The notes under the pieces were generated by a model. The model was not told the origin of the DNA, did no database searches, and saw only the letters and a program-made list of their open reading frames with translations. The position numbers were made by a program, and so were the translations under genes. Positions 1-9,900 of a stretch of DNA of 12,621 nucleotides are shown piece after piece. This stretch comes from Clostridiales bacterium. GTDB lineage: Bacteria; Bacillota; Clostridia; Oscillospirales; Acutalibacteraceae. The stretch is taken from positions 1-12,621 of the forward strand of contig DXVY01000033.1 of NCBI GenBank assembly GCA_019417145.1, in the 5' to 3' direction. Numbering within the stretch: position 1 is the first letter of the stretch; every line of letters starts with the position of its first letter.

Positions 1-2
1 CC

Positions 3-485
3 GAATTCTGGATGTCCCTCTACGGCCGCCGCTCCCTGAAGATCACCGACCGGCAAGGTACCTGGTATCTGCCCTTTGACGGGGAGCGATACCGGGAGCT
101 GGTGCTGTCGGTGCGGGTGGACGTGGGAGCCTCTACCCTGTGGAGTGAAAGCCAGTCCATCAAGACCCTGGACAACCTGCTGGCCGCTCAGATCCTTACG
201 CCTGAGCAGTATTTAGAACGGATGCCCGAGGGGATTATCCCCGACCGGAACGATTTGCTCAAGGACATGCGCAGCGCCAGGGAAGCGGCCGAACAGCAGG
301 CTACTATGGAGGCGCTGCAGGTCGCCGAACAACAGCAGGCGCAGCAGCAAGCCCCGTCGGCCGGGATCCCGTCCCAATGGCAGGAGCTGCTGGCCGCGTT
401 GCCCCCCGAGCTGCAGGCGGTGTTTGCGTCGCTTTCGCCTGAGGAGCAGGCGGCCATACTACAGAAAGCGGGTGCACAGCTATGA
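3..485 (+). CDS. Phage portal protein, C-terminal part (5' end outside window)
   Basis: The portal is the ring through which DNA enters and leaves the capsid. The frame is already open at the left edge (E-F-W before the first visible ATG at 12), so the N-terminus is missing and that ATG should not be taken as the start; 160 residues are visible. The stretch VDVGASTLWSESQS followed by LDNLLAAQILTPEQYLERMP and a turn (EGIIPDRNDLL) is the pattern I associate with the C-terminal stem of Firmicutes phage portals: a helix that senses position, then a short helical hairpin. After it comes a Gln/Ala-rich tail with AEQQQAQQQAP and a final LPPELQAVFASLSPEEQAA helix. It ends in TGA at 483-485, inside an ATGA overlap with the next gene, so the two are probably translationally coupled. 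Family recognised from sequence pattern only; the full protein would settle it. Confidence 0.82.
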   Translation, partial: EFWMSLYGRRSLKITDRQGTWYLPFDGERYRELVLSVRVDVGASTLWSESQSIKTLDNLLAAQILTPEQYLERMPEGIIPDRNDLLKDMRSAREAAEQQATMEALQVAEQQQAQQQAPSAGIPSQWQELLAALPPELQAVFASLSPEEQAAILQKAGAQL

Positions 486-853
486 CCGGAAGGAATGCGC
501 TGAACCAGGCCTTGTCCCTCCTGGGCTATAAATCCGTTGAGGAGCTTTCCGGCACGTCGGAGATCCTTGTGAACGGCACGGGGGCGGTCAATCAAATCTA
601 TTCCGACCTGCATCACGCCGTCTCCACGGATCCCTTTCAGCCCCTGGCAGATTTGAGCGGAGAACTGCTCTTGCCCCCGCGGGCGGCCTATGACGTCATG
701 CCCTATGGGGTGGCCATGCTCCTGGCGCAGTCGGAGAGCGACGGGGACAATCAACAGCTTTTTGCCGAGCTGTACAACCGCAAGCGCCTTTCCCTGTCTC
801 GCACCGACCGGGTGCACGACGTGACGCCGTTAGGAGGGCTGGTGGAAGAATGA
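482..853 (+). CDS. Head-tail connector/adaptor candidate
   Basis: A 123-residue, mostly helical protein directly after the portal and before the nozzle-like protein. That is the usual place of the small adaptor that docks under the portal and extends the DNA channel (P22 gp4 or gp6-type connectors). Visible features are an N-terminal helix (residues about 4-20), a central VNQIYSDLHHAVSTDP, then LPPRAAYDVMPYGVAMLLAQS and QLFAELYNRKRLSL, a pair of helices typical of connector proteins. Start ATG at 482 overlaps the portal stop as ATGA. The local ribosome site is weak (GCGGGTG), so expression probably depends on coupling. Role rests mostly on size, helical content and position; I cannot name the exact family. 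Confidence 0.68.
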   Translation: MTGRNALNQALSLLGYKSVEELSGTSEILVNGTGAVNQIYSDLHHAVSTDPFQPLADLSGELLLPPRAAYDVMPYGVAMLLAQSESDGDNQQLFAELYNRKRLSLSRTDRVHDVTPLGGLVEE

Positions 854-2925
854 GATATCCGTCTATAAGCCGCGCCGGCGCGTACCGGGCCTCCGTTCCC
901 GCGCTGTCCGGCGGGGTGAACCTGGTGGACGATTTGGGGGCGGTCCGGGATAATCAGCTGACCGGATGCAAAAATATGTGGTTCAAGGACGGGGCCCTGC
1001 GGGTGCGCCCGGCCATGCTCTGGCAATCCCAGACCAGTTTGCCGGACCAGGCCACCCTCGTTTACAACGAGCAGATCACCGACGGCTCCGGCCGCGCCCA
1101 ATATCTGGCGTACAAGTCCAGCGAAAACAACCGGGCCAAGCTGTCGATTTATGTCGTTTACGCCAATGGGAACATTGTGAGCAGGTTCAGCTTTTCCCCC
1201 TGCGCCTACGATAGCTTTTCCAATCTGCTTTTATTCTACGGGGCAGGGTGCAGGGGAAAGGGACTGTTTGCCGTGGTGGGGGAAACCGGCGGGGAATGGA
1301 GCGTCTGGGAATACGGAGATTACGGCACGGGCTCCGGGAGCTACCACTGGGAACGCCTCACCGAGGACATGGACGAGGTATACGCTCCTCTGGTGCTGAT
1401 CAACGGCAAGGGCGACAAGTACGACGAATTGCCCGCCAGCGGCGCGTCCCCCTATCCCAATGCCGTAACCTTCGAGGGCTTTAATACCCTGTTCGGAAAA
1501 TTCCGGGCCGGATTTATGGCCGACGGTCTGAGCATGAAATTCCAGTTGCCCTGTCCGATTAAAACCGGTACGCCTCTTACTGTAGAGTACACCGGCCTGA
1601 AGGAAGAATCCGCCACGTGGGAGATACCTGCCGACGATGATAAAAGCCCCACCGACACGGAAAACGGATTTTATGTAAGCGTAGATAGGGAAACCGGGAT
1701 TCTATCCTTTATCCGTGGGCAGGCCGAAACCAGCTTGCTGCTTAACAACAGCCGTCCCAATAGCATTGTTGTAACGGCCGTGGCCGAGCCGTCCGGCGCC
1801 CCGGCCCGGATGAAAAAGGCCGTATGGTTCGGCGGCTCCTCCAAGGGCATCAACGGCGGCAGCCGCCTTTTCCTCACCGGAGATCCCATGCAACCCGGCA
1901 AGGTGATATGGAGCGACCAGGGCCGGCCCCTCTACTTCCCGGAAAACTGCTACGCCTATGTGGGGGAGAACGGGACGCCGGTCACGGCTATGGCCAAACA
2001 GGATAACATGCTCGTCTTCTTCAAGAAGGACGAGACCTATTACACCCAGTTTATAGACGGCCCCGATTATACCGCCGAAGACATCCTATCCGGCGCTATT
2101 GTGGATGTGACCACTGTAGACGCCGTCTTTCCCATTTACCAAATCCACGCCACCATTGGGTGCGACCAGCCCTATAGCGTCCAGCTTTGCGACAACCGTC
2201 TGCTATGGGCCCACTCCAACGGTCATGTCTACACCCTGGTGTCGGCAAGCATCTATTCCAACGCCAACATATACAGGCTCACCGAGGCCACCGGTCCGCT
2301 TCTGTCCGGTCCCCAGAACGTGCACTCTGCCATTTATGACGGCTGGTATTACCTGTTTCTGGGGGATCATGTGGCCTATGTGCTGGACTACCGGTCTGCC
2401 GCCGTCCGCGGGATTTCCTCCTATGCCAAGGATCGGGCCCCGGCCGGGTGGTACAGGTGGGAGCTGTTCGGTCCGCACCCCATTGCCGCCCTGTCCAGCG
2501 AGGGCGGGGAGCTGCTGCTTATTGCCGACCACAACGGATTCGGGGTGTCCAAAATCACCACGGGTTCTTTCGTGGACGCGGTACAGGACAAATCCGACGG
2601 CAACTACAAGGGGCTCACGGCCTCCTTCCGCACCAAGCTTTTTGACTTCTCCCTGCCGGAAAAGCACAAAAAGATCATAAGCCTGACGGCCAAGGTCGGA
2701 GGCAACGGGGAAATGCATATCTCCTTTGTCACCGAGCGCGGTCAGACGCCCAGCGTCCGGCGAAAGGAATTGTTTACCGGCAAGGGCCCCAGGGACGCGG
2801 GATACCTGCAAAGCATCCAGATCATGCCGGCGGCCGCGCGGGTGCGTCAGTTCGGCGTCCAGATGGATATTGCGGGCGCGGTATCGGTGGGCAGCATGGC
2901 ATTTTACTATAAAACTTTGAGGTGA
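850..2925 (+). CDS. Tail nozzle / packaged-DNA stabilisation-like protein
   Basis: A 691-residue beta-rich protein. The N-terminus ALSGGVNLVDDLGAV followed by KNMWFKDGALRVRPAM (residues about 18-55) matches the opening seen in phage proteins that plug or extend the portal channel: a 'GGvN' strand, then a conserved Asn and an R-x-R-P turn. Around residues 352-400 it has IWSDQGRPLYFPENCYAYVG and then TPVTAMAKQDNMLVFFKKDE, which read like blades of the beta-propeller in P22 gp10 or T7 gp12-type nozzles. The C-terminus ends in a beta pattern, SVGSMAFYYKTLR, common in that group. Start ATG 850 overlaps the previous stop (ATGA); AGGAGGG at 832-838 lies 11 bases upstream. It is longer than P22 gp10 and nearer to T7 gp12. 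Exact subfamily is uncertain; a virion role is well supported by place and pattern. Confidence 0.74.
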   Translation: MRYPSISRAGAYRASVPALSGGVNLVDDLGAVRDNQLTGCKNMWFKDGALRVRPAMLWQSQTSLPDQATLVYNEQITDGSGRAQYLAYKSSENNRAKLSIYVVYANGNIVSRFSFSPCAYDSFSNLLLFYGAGCRGKGLFAVVGETGGEWSVWEYGDYGTGSGSYHWERLTEDMDEVYAPLVLINGKGDKYDELPASGASPYPNAVTFEGFNTLFGKFRAGFMADGLSMKFQLPCPIKTGTPLTVEYTGLKEESATWEIPADDDKSPTDTENGFYVSVDRETGILSFIRGQAETSLLLNNSRPNSIVVTAVAEPSGAPARMKKAVWFGGSSKGINGGSRLFLTGDPMQPGKVIWSDQGRPLYFPENCYAYVGENGTPVTAMAKQDNMLVFFKKDETYYTQFIDGPDYTAEDILSGAIVDVTTVDAVFPIYQIHATIGCDQPYSVQLCDNRLLWAHSNGHVYTLVSASIYSNANIYRLTEATGPLLSGPQNVHSAIYDGWYYLFLGDHVAYVLDYRSAAVRGISSYAKDRAPAGWYRWELFGPHPIAALSSEGGELLLIADHNGFGVSKITTGSFVDAVQDKSDGNYKGLTASFRTKLFDFSLPEKHKKIISLTAKVGGNGEMHISFVTERGQTPSVRRKELFTGKGPRDAGYLQSIQIMPAAARVRQFGVQMDIAGAVSVGSMAFYYKTLR

Positions 2926-2928
2926 TCC
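2919..2928 (+). promoter_or_regulatory. Extended Shine-Dalgarno deciding the 2931 start
   Basis: GAGGTGATCC is a ten-base match to the complement of the 16S rRNA 3' end. It spans the stop codon of the nozzle gene (TGA 2923-2925) and puts ATG 2931 eight bases after the GAGG core. The GTG at 2922 sits inside this site, so it cannot be the start. Confidence 0.85.
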
Positions 2929-2930
2929 AT

Positions 2931-3965
2931 ATGGCCAGCAACACGAATTTTATAGACGACTATCTAGATCCCAACCGGGAATCCCTCCGGCAGACCGCGC
3001 AAACCTATTACGACCAGGCCGCCAAGAACAACCAGGACGCCACCGAGGATTATATTGCCAGCAACGATGAGATTTACGACGCCGCCGCTACCTATTTCCG
3101 AAACGCCGCTTACAAGCAGCAGCAACAGCTACCCCAGGATTACCAATACGCCTACGACACGAACGCCATCCAGCAACGCATCAACGAGCGGCAGGTGGCC
3201 GATCGCCAGGCCCAGCTGGGGCTTACCGACAGCGGCCTCAACCGTACCCAACAGGCCGCCATCAACCTGCAGAGATCCAACGCCGACCAGGCCGTCACCC
3301 AGCAAAGAAACGCACAGTACAACGCCATCCAGTCCGCCCTCATGGAGTATCTGGCCGGAAATTCCCAGCAAAAGGCCGCATCTGCCGCCCAGGCCCGCTA
3401 TGACCTGGCAAACAGAAACCAGGATTTGTATAACACATACATGACCAACGCCGACAGCATGGCCGCTTCTATCGCCTCCAACCTCTACTCTGCCGATCAG
3501 CAGCGCGCCGCCGCTGAGGCCCAGGCCGTCGCCGACGCGCAGGCCGCCCAATACGACGCCATCCTCAAGCAGTATGAGCTTGGTCTTAAATACGGCGGCA
3601 CCGCCGGGGCGGACTATAACCTGGTGCGCAATATGGCTAGCGATATTTATGGCGACGGCTACACAGTTTCCTATGGAGACGCCTGGAACCAGGCATTATC
3701 CCTACTCAATGCCAGTCAGCAGAACGGTATGTCCGACACAACAGCGACGCAGGACACAACCGCCCAAAGCGACAGCGTGGTCCTGAACCCTGAACAGAGA
3801 CTAATCCTGGAAGGCATTGCGACTAATCCACAGCCAGGAGTCAGAGCAGAGAAGCTTTTGGACGCCTTTACCACCGGGAGGCTGGGCGGGGCCAACGATA
3901 CCGAAAATCAGATGATCGCCAACTATATGGGAAAATTGTTAGGCCTGGATAATTTCACGGCTTAA
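2931..3965 (+). CDS. Ala/Gln-rich coiled-coil internal virion (ejection) protein candidate
   Basis: A 344-residue protein with almost no hydrophobic core, rich in Ala, Gln, Asn and Asp. It reads as long helices through about residue 245: YYDQAAKNNQDATEDYIASN, then LQRSNADQAVTQQRNAQYNA, then SADQQRAAAEAQAVADAQAA. A conserved-looking turn GLTDSGLNRTQQAA lies at residues 97-110. A Ser/Thr/Gln linker near 265-280 leads to a small C-terminal domain. This resembles the small ejection proteins of podoviruses (P22 gp7/gp20 or T7 gp14/gp15 class), which leave the head first and help build a channel across the envelope. Position just before the giant internal protein agrees. Start chosen at ATG 2931 because of the extended ribosome site. 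No enzyme motif or membrane segment is seen; a structural or scaffold role is an alternative. Confidence 0.6.
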   Translation: MASNTNFIDDYLDPNRESLRQTAQTYYDQAAKNNQDATEDYIASNDEIYDAAATYFRNAAYKQQQQLPQDYQYAYDTNAIQQRINERQVADRQAQLGLTDSGLNRTQQAAINLQRSNADQAVTQQRNAQYNAIQSALMEYLAGNSQQKAASAAQARYDLANRNQDLYNTYMTNADSMAASIASNLYSADQQRAAAEAQAVADAQAAQYDAILKQYELGLKYGGTAGADYNLVRNMASDIYGDGYTVSYGDAWNQALSLLNASQQNGMSDTTATQDTTAQSDSVVLNPEQRLILEGIATNPQPGVRAEKLLDAFTTGRLGGANDTENQMIANYMGKLLGLDNFTA

Positions 3966-3974
3966 GCCGACGAC

Positions 3975-3979
3975 GGAGG
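3975..3979 (+). promoter_or_regulatory. Shine-Dalgarno deciding the 3986 start
   Basis: GGAGG lies six bases before ATG 3986. The TTG at 3980 is in frame but directly abuts the GGAGG, so it is not a plausible start; the protein begins M-A-F-L-D. Confidence 0.85.
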
Positions 3980-3985
3980 TTGCTT

Positions 3986-6900
3986 ATGGCATTCCTGGAT
4001 AACTTCAATCTGGAAGAAGAACGCAAGAAACGGGAAAGACGGGACTACGACGCTTTTGAGGCAAAAATGTCCAACGATTACGATATTATGCCCAGCGTTA
4101 AGGCCTATGCGGCGCAGTCTGTGGCTGAACAGATTCAACGCCTACCCTACACTAACAATTCCGTTGAGCTGAGAAACAAGCTGGATAGATACCGGGCGGA
4201 TTTTGGAGAGGAGTTTTATAATGAGGCCTCCGCGGCAATTGCTGATTTCGAACGATCCGCTATCGAGTTTCCCAAAACTCTTTATAAGCAGCTCACGTCA
4301 CAATATGTTCCGGGGAGCATGTATGAAACAGATGCGCTGCTCCCAGAGAACGCCCTGCCTGAAATTGATAAGAGGGAGGCGGAATACCGTGCCGGTTCCG
4401 ACGAGGCCGTCACCCTCTCGTCCCTGCTGCGGGGGTATGACAGCGCAAACAGCGCAGTCCCGCTCGATCCTGACGAGGTCCAAAAGGAAAAAGACGAGCT
4501 GGTGCAATATATTAAAGATACCTATCACATTACCGGCCTCGACCATCCCGATTCGGGTATAGACTATGTGGAGTGGGCCAGGAAAAGGACCGATAGCCTG
4601 GAAAAAATCAATTACGAGCACGCAGATAAAATCCAGCAGCTGGAACACGGCATGCCGCTTAAAAAGGGGTACGACGCGTACAATTCCCTATCCGACGACG
4701 ATAAATTGGTTTTTTATCAATACCTGGAAGCGTACCGGGAACTTATGGACAAGGCGTATGATTCGATCCCCCGCGATCCGGATCCGGAGGCCTGGATAAA
4801 GCTGCTGGAAGAGAGCCCCAGCAAAGGGGAAGAAATGGACCGGGTCAAACAGATCGCTGCTGAAATGGCCCAGAGGGGCATGCTGAACGATGACCTGATC
4901 TATTTCTCCCAGTGGCTGACCAACTACTATAACGCCGAGGGTTACCGAGAGTATTGGTCAGATTTTACACGCAAGCATCCTATAGCCGCTAACCTGGCCA
5001 ACATTCCCATAAAAGCGGTGGGCGGCATAACCGGATCTGTAGGGGCGATCGGACAGGTCTTCTCCAATGCTGTCAGCGGGGAAAATAAGCCCATCGATGT
5101 AAACAGTTCATCCCAGATCATGACCGGAAACGCCAACGCCATAGCTTCCACTAGCCGCGAGATGATCAAAGAATCTGCTCCGGATTGGGCTGAGGACTTT
5201 CTGATCAGCGCCTATGACATTGGAACCTCTACAGCCGATTCCCTGTTTGCAGCCGCCTTGAATATGATCGTGCCCAATTCCGGACTGGTCATGCTCGGGT
5301 CAGAGGCGGCGTCCTCCGCCATCTACGACGCCAGCCAGCGAGGCGCGTCGGCCGGGCAGGCGTTAATGGTGGGCGGATTGGCCGGCATTAGCGAGGCGCT
5401 GTTCGAGAAGTTCTCCCTGGGAAAGCTGATCGATACGGCCAAGACCGCTCCTAAAAGTTTTTTGAGCCTGATAAAAAGCATCGGCGCGAACATGGGCGTC
5501 AACTTTTCCGAGGAAGCAGCTACGGAGATCTCCAATATTATCAGCGATACCCTGATTATGCAGGATCTCTCCAATTATAACCTGGCGGTAGAACAGTACA
5601 TGAAGGACGAGGGCCTGTCACGGGAGGAGGCCGAACGAAAAGCCAAGTGGGGACTGGCTAAGCAAATCGGTATGGCCGGTCTGTACGGCGCGATCCAGGG
5701 CAGCGTTATGGGCGGCGGGGCAATCGGTATTGGGGAATTGAACGCCAGCATGCTTGGTCGGCAGGTAATGCAGACGGAGAATGGCATTGAAACCCTGCTG
5801 GATATTGCGGAAAAGCACAAAAGCGACGCAGCCATACAGGACGCGGCCGCTGCTGTTAGGGAGAACCCTTCCACTGCAAACGTGGGCCAGTTAGCCGATG
5901 CTTTACAGCAGTACACGGGACAGCATGTAGGCACGATTCTAACCTACCCGACGCAGGTGGACGCCATGCACAAAGGAACGTTTACCCCACCGGCTGTAAC
6001 AGCTACTGCCACCCATGCCGCAGTACCACAGAATAAGGCCGCAGAGGCCCCCATACAAACCGGAACATCGGGAGGAGACATTCCATTTGCCTCTACCGCA
6101 TCGACCCAAGGGGAGGCTGTTTCTGGCCCCGTACAACAGGTGTCCAGGATCCTGTCCAATCCTTCTGTCACCGCCAGCCAAGCCGATAGCATTATAAAAT
6201 CCCCCACGCTGTCGGCCGCCTTTACCCAGCTCACCGGCAAGGCCTTGGACAATCTTACCAACGCCGAGAAACGGCGGACCGTACAGGATTCTGCGGGCTT
6301 TACTTACGCCCCGGCAAATGGTACAATAAAGACAAGTTATCAGGCCCCGCCTTCCACCTTGCAGGAGGGGCAGAATGGAGGTGTTCCCTATGCAGGACAA
6401 CAAGCAGCAGCCCAGACCGGAAGATATGCCGGAACAGCAGGCGCAGCCGGATACGGATACAACGCAGGAGTTAACGTCGGAGCAAATCAAACGATTGGAG
6501 CAGATGCTGGGACAACCAATAGAGGCGATACAGGCAGAGCAGAACCGAATCAGGAATATGTCGTTCGAAGAGGCGGCGGAGTACCACAAAACGCAGACCC
6601 GGGAATTAGTGGACAGCGGGGAGTGGGAGAATCATATTTGTATCAGTCCCCAAATGATGGGCAAAGAGCTGAAGCAAATGAGCGATTCAAGGAAGGAACG
6701 GTAGATTTTATCCGCAGAAATGTGCAGGACAGCAATAGACAGTTGGTAGAACAACCGAATTCTCTTATGTCTTATGTACCGACCGCCCCGGCAATGAATT
6801 CCAACGCCGCCCAAGCGTATACCGTACTTCAAAGAAGAGGCTATAGAGCCGTGGTTTGTGATGGTTTTATCGAAACGAACGCAGACGGGGTCACGACTGT

Positions 6901-9900
6901 CCACAAAGATGCTCTAACAACCAGGGACGGAACCGTATATATTTCTAATCAATCACAGCTTTTTCCATTTGAAATCTATGATCATGAAAGCGTTCACTGC
7001 GAGCAAATTAAAAACAGTCCAGCCTATCAAGCGTATTCTTTTGAGATTGATAGGCTTCTAAATAGGACTTCTTCTGCTTACCTGGATTGGATAGATACCC
7101 TGCTGAATGCGGAAGAACAGGGAGATCTATATGTGGATGGAGAAAACGCCCAGATTAGAAAATCTATAAGCACAAGCGTTATTTTCCGGGAACTATCCGC
7201 TTATTTGCATGAAAGAGTTATAAATGCATCTAATGATGCAGCGCGTGTTTATTCCGGCATGTTCGGCGAAAACTGGCAGCAGGCGGTCGATGCCGTCCAT
7301 CAATTTCATAACGCTATCACCCAGGAGGCGTCCGGTTCGGATGGCTCCTTTTTTGATAGCGGGAACGGCGGGAGTAGCGACCAACGGGATGCCAATGCAG
7401 ACGCCGAGACAGATTCTGCCGAATATACCCAGGCGGAAAATGTCCAGCGAGACCAATACGCCAAGCCGGCCGACCAGTGGACGGCGGAAAACTGGAATGC
7501 GGGGGAAGGAAACACCCAGGCAGAAAACGCCGCAGACACGCCGGCTAAAGCCCTTTCCCAGCTTGCGGACAGCGTGCGCCGCCGGTTTGGTATCCCTATC
7601 ACCCAGGGGCGATTCCGGGAGAGGGCTTACGGTATTTTCAAGCCCAAGCAGGAATCCATTAAAACTAGGGTGGATAACGCTCTGCCCACTATCTGCCATG
7701 AGTTGGGGCACTATCTGGACAAGAAGTACGGGTTCAGAAGCAAAACCGGGATTGATGAAGCTATGGAGGCATCCCGTCGGATGCGCCCCGGTTTTATCGA
7801 CAGTTATGAACCGAATGCACGTCCGGGGGAGGCCGTGGCGGAATTTCTGCGGGAGTATCTGAAAGACAGAACCAAGGCCAAGGCGGAATATCCCACCTTC
7901 TACGAGGTGTTTGAAAACACCCTGGCCGAAGCCCATGAAGCCGATTCCCATAACAATGATTTGCAGAACATCCGGGAACTGGGCGACGAGGCAAACCAGT
8001 ACATGATGACCAGCCCCCAGGAGCGTGCCAAACGGGCTATCTTTACCCGCGAGGAATCCGTGAAGGATCTTAAATCCCAGGAAACCGCTTTTGAGAAGGT
8101 GCAGAAAATCGGCACAACCTTCTATAACCACTTTGTGGACGATGCGGCCGCCCTGAAAATTGCGCCTAAAGCCTACGAGGCCTACTATCTGCAAAAGGAT
8201 AACGACGTAATCCTGGACACCAACGTGTCGCAAAACATGACGACGCCCAGCCGCACCATTGCGCTCGATGAAAACGGAGACAAGGTTCCCGGACTTGCAA
8301 AGGTGCTGGAGAACGTCAGAGAAGGGAAAAAGGCGGAAGATTTCCACCAGTATCTCATTTACAGGCACGGATTGGAATGGGCGGAGCAGGGAAAGCGGGT
8401 TTTCGGCGACGACACACTGGACAACGCGGATTTCATGTTGTCCGAAATCGACCGACTGGACGCGCAATACCCGGATTTCCGGGGCATATCCGAAAAGCTG
8501 TATGCCTGGCAGCGGCGGTTTATGCAGGAGTGGCTGGTAAACACCGGAATGATAACCCAGGAAACGGCGAATATGCTATGGGAGAAATACCCCTGCTACG
8601 TTCCCTTCCTCCGGCGCGTGGATAATACGGGAACCGGCGTAAAACGGGGATTTGCAAACCAACGCGCTCCCATCCGCAGAGCCAAGGGCAGCGGGCTGGA
8701 TTTATATGACCCGGTGGAAAACATCATCGTGAACATGAACAGCATGATTAAATCCGCCGACCGGAACCGGGTTGCCGTAGAAATCGCAGACTATGTAGAC
8801 CAGACCGAAGGCTCTGCCTATCTGATGGAGCGGGTGCCGCCGGACATGGTAAAGGACGAATTCCGGATAAGCGAAGGGTATGAAACCCGGCTGAAAGAAC
8901 TTCTGGAAGGCAACACGGACAACCCGGATGCGCTGGCGGAGGCCATTATGAATATGACCAGCGATGACCTAAGCCGGTGGATGGTAAAAAACAACCAGGG
9001 CAAGGACGTCATCTGGGTTATGCGGAACGGCCAGCGGCAGTATTACCAGGTCAACAACCCCGAATTGCTGATTGCCTTGAACGGGATGGGGCCGCAGCAG
9101 CTTAACGGTATCTTTAAGGTAACGGGGGCTTTAAGCCGGTTCCTGAAAACTACAACGACCGGCGCAAACTTTGTGTGGGCTTTGGGATCCAACGTATTCC
9201 GGGATTTCCAATCTGCCTTTCAGTTTTCCGAGGAAAACAACTTTTTCAAATACACACGAGATTATGTTAAGTCTGTCGCATCTCAAATAAAAAAAGACGA
9301 GGTGTATCAGGCTTATAAAGCCGCCGGAGGAGGATATGTCTCCAGTATTTCCAACCCCAAAGCCATGAGTAGCATCCTTTCCAAGGTTTATAAGCAGAAC
9401 GGGAAAGACGTCCGGAATCTGTTGAACTGGGTAGTTAAAGGGCTGGAAGCCATAGAAACCCTTTCCGACGTGGTGGAAACCGCCCCGCGGCTGGCCGAGT
9501 TCAGCCGAGTACTGGATAGGACAAGCAACCCCAGGCAGGCTATCCGCGCAGCGGATGAGCTTACGACCAACTTCAAACGCCGAGGCTCAAGAAGTTCTCA
9601 GGTGGAATCCATTATTCCTTATTTCAACGCCTCCGTGCAAGGTCTGGAGCATCTGGTGCGGGCCTTTAAATCCAATCCAAAAGGGTTTGCCGTCAAGCAG
9701 ATTCTCACTTCTGCTATTATCGCCGCGTTTGTCATAGCCTGGAACCGCATCTGGGGAGGGGAAGACGAATACGAGGAAATGTCTCCCTACAACAAAAACA
9801 ATTACTACCTTTTCCACATCGGAGACGGTAAATTTCTGAAGATTCCTAAGGCCCGCGAAATGTCTATCCTGGAAAGCCTGTTTGAACGCACCTATGAGCG

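Noticed and set aside
2156..2680. A 174-codon plus-strand frame inside the nozzle gene
   Set aside because: Pro/Thr/Ser-rich out-of-frame reading with no ribosome site. The nozzle frame keeps its own clear beta pattern here, unlike the case at 6390-6704.
2203..2811. A 202-codon minus-strand open frame
   Set aside because: Shadow of the nozzle-like gene; Gly/Val/Pro-rich composition from complementing GC-rich codons and no recognisable motif.
2922..2930. GTG start at 2922 for the Ala/Gln-rich protein
   Set aside because: The GTG is part of the Shine-Dalgarno itself; ATG 2931 has the proper spacing.
3980..3985. TTG start at 3980 for the giant protein
   Set aside because: It abuts the GGAGG site with no spacer; ATG 3986 is six bases away as expected.
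6344..6371. GC-rich hairpin as a terminator inside the giant gene
   Set aside because: No T-run follows; the 3' arm is a ribosome site, so a translational role is more likely.
5939..6589. A 216-codon minus-strand open frame
   Set aside because: Rich in Cys/Gly/Ser with no recognisable order; it overlaps both the giant gene and the nested frame in antisense and has no supporting start site.
7193..8467. A 424-codon open frame on the minus strand
   Set aside because: It lies fully opposite the giant gene across the second metallopeptidase module, whose motif is intact on the plus strand. The minus frame reads as a low-information mirror of GC-rich codons, with no ribosome site or family pattern.
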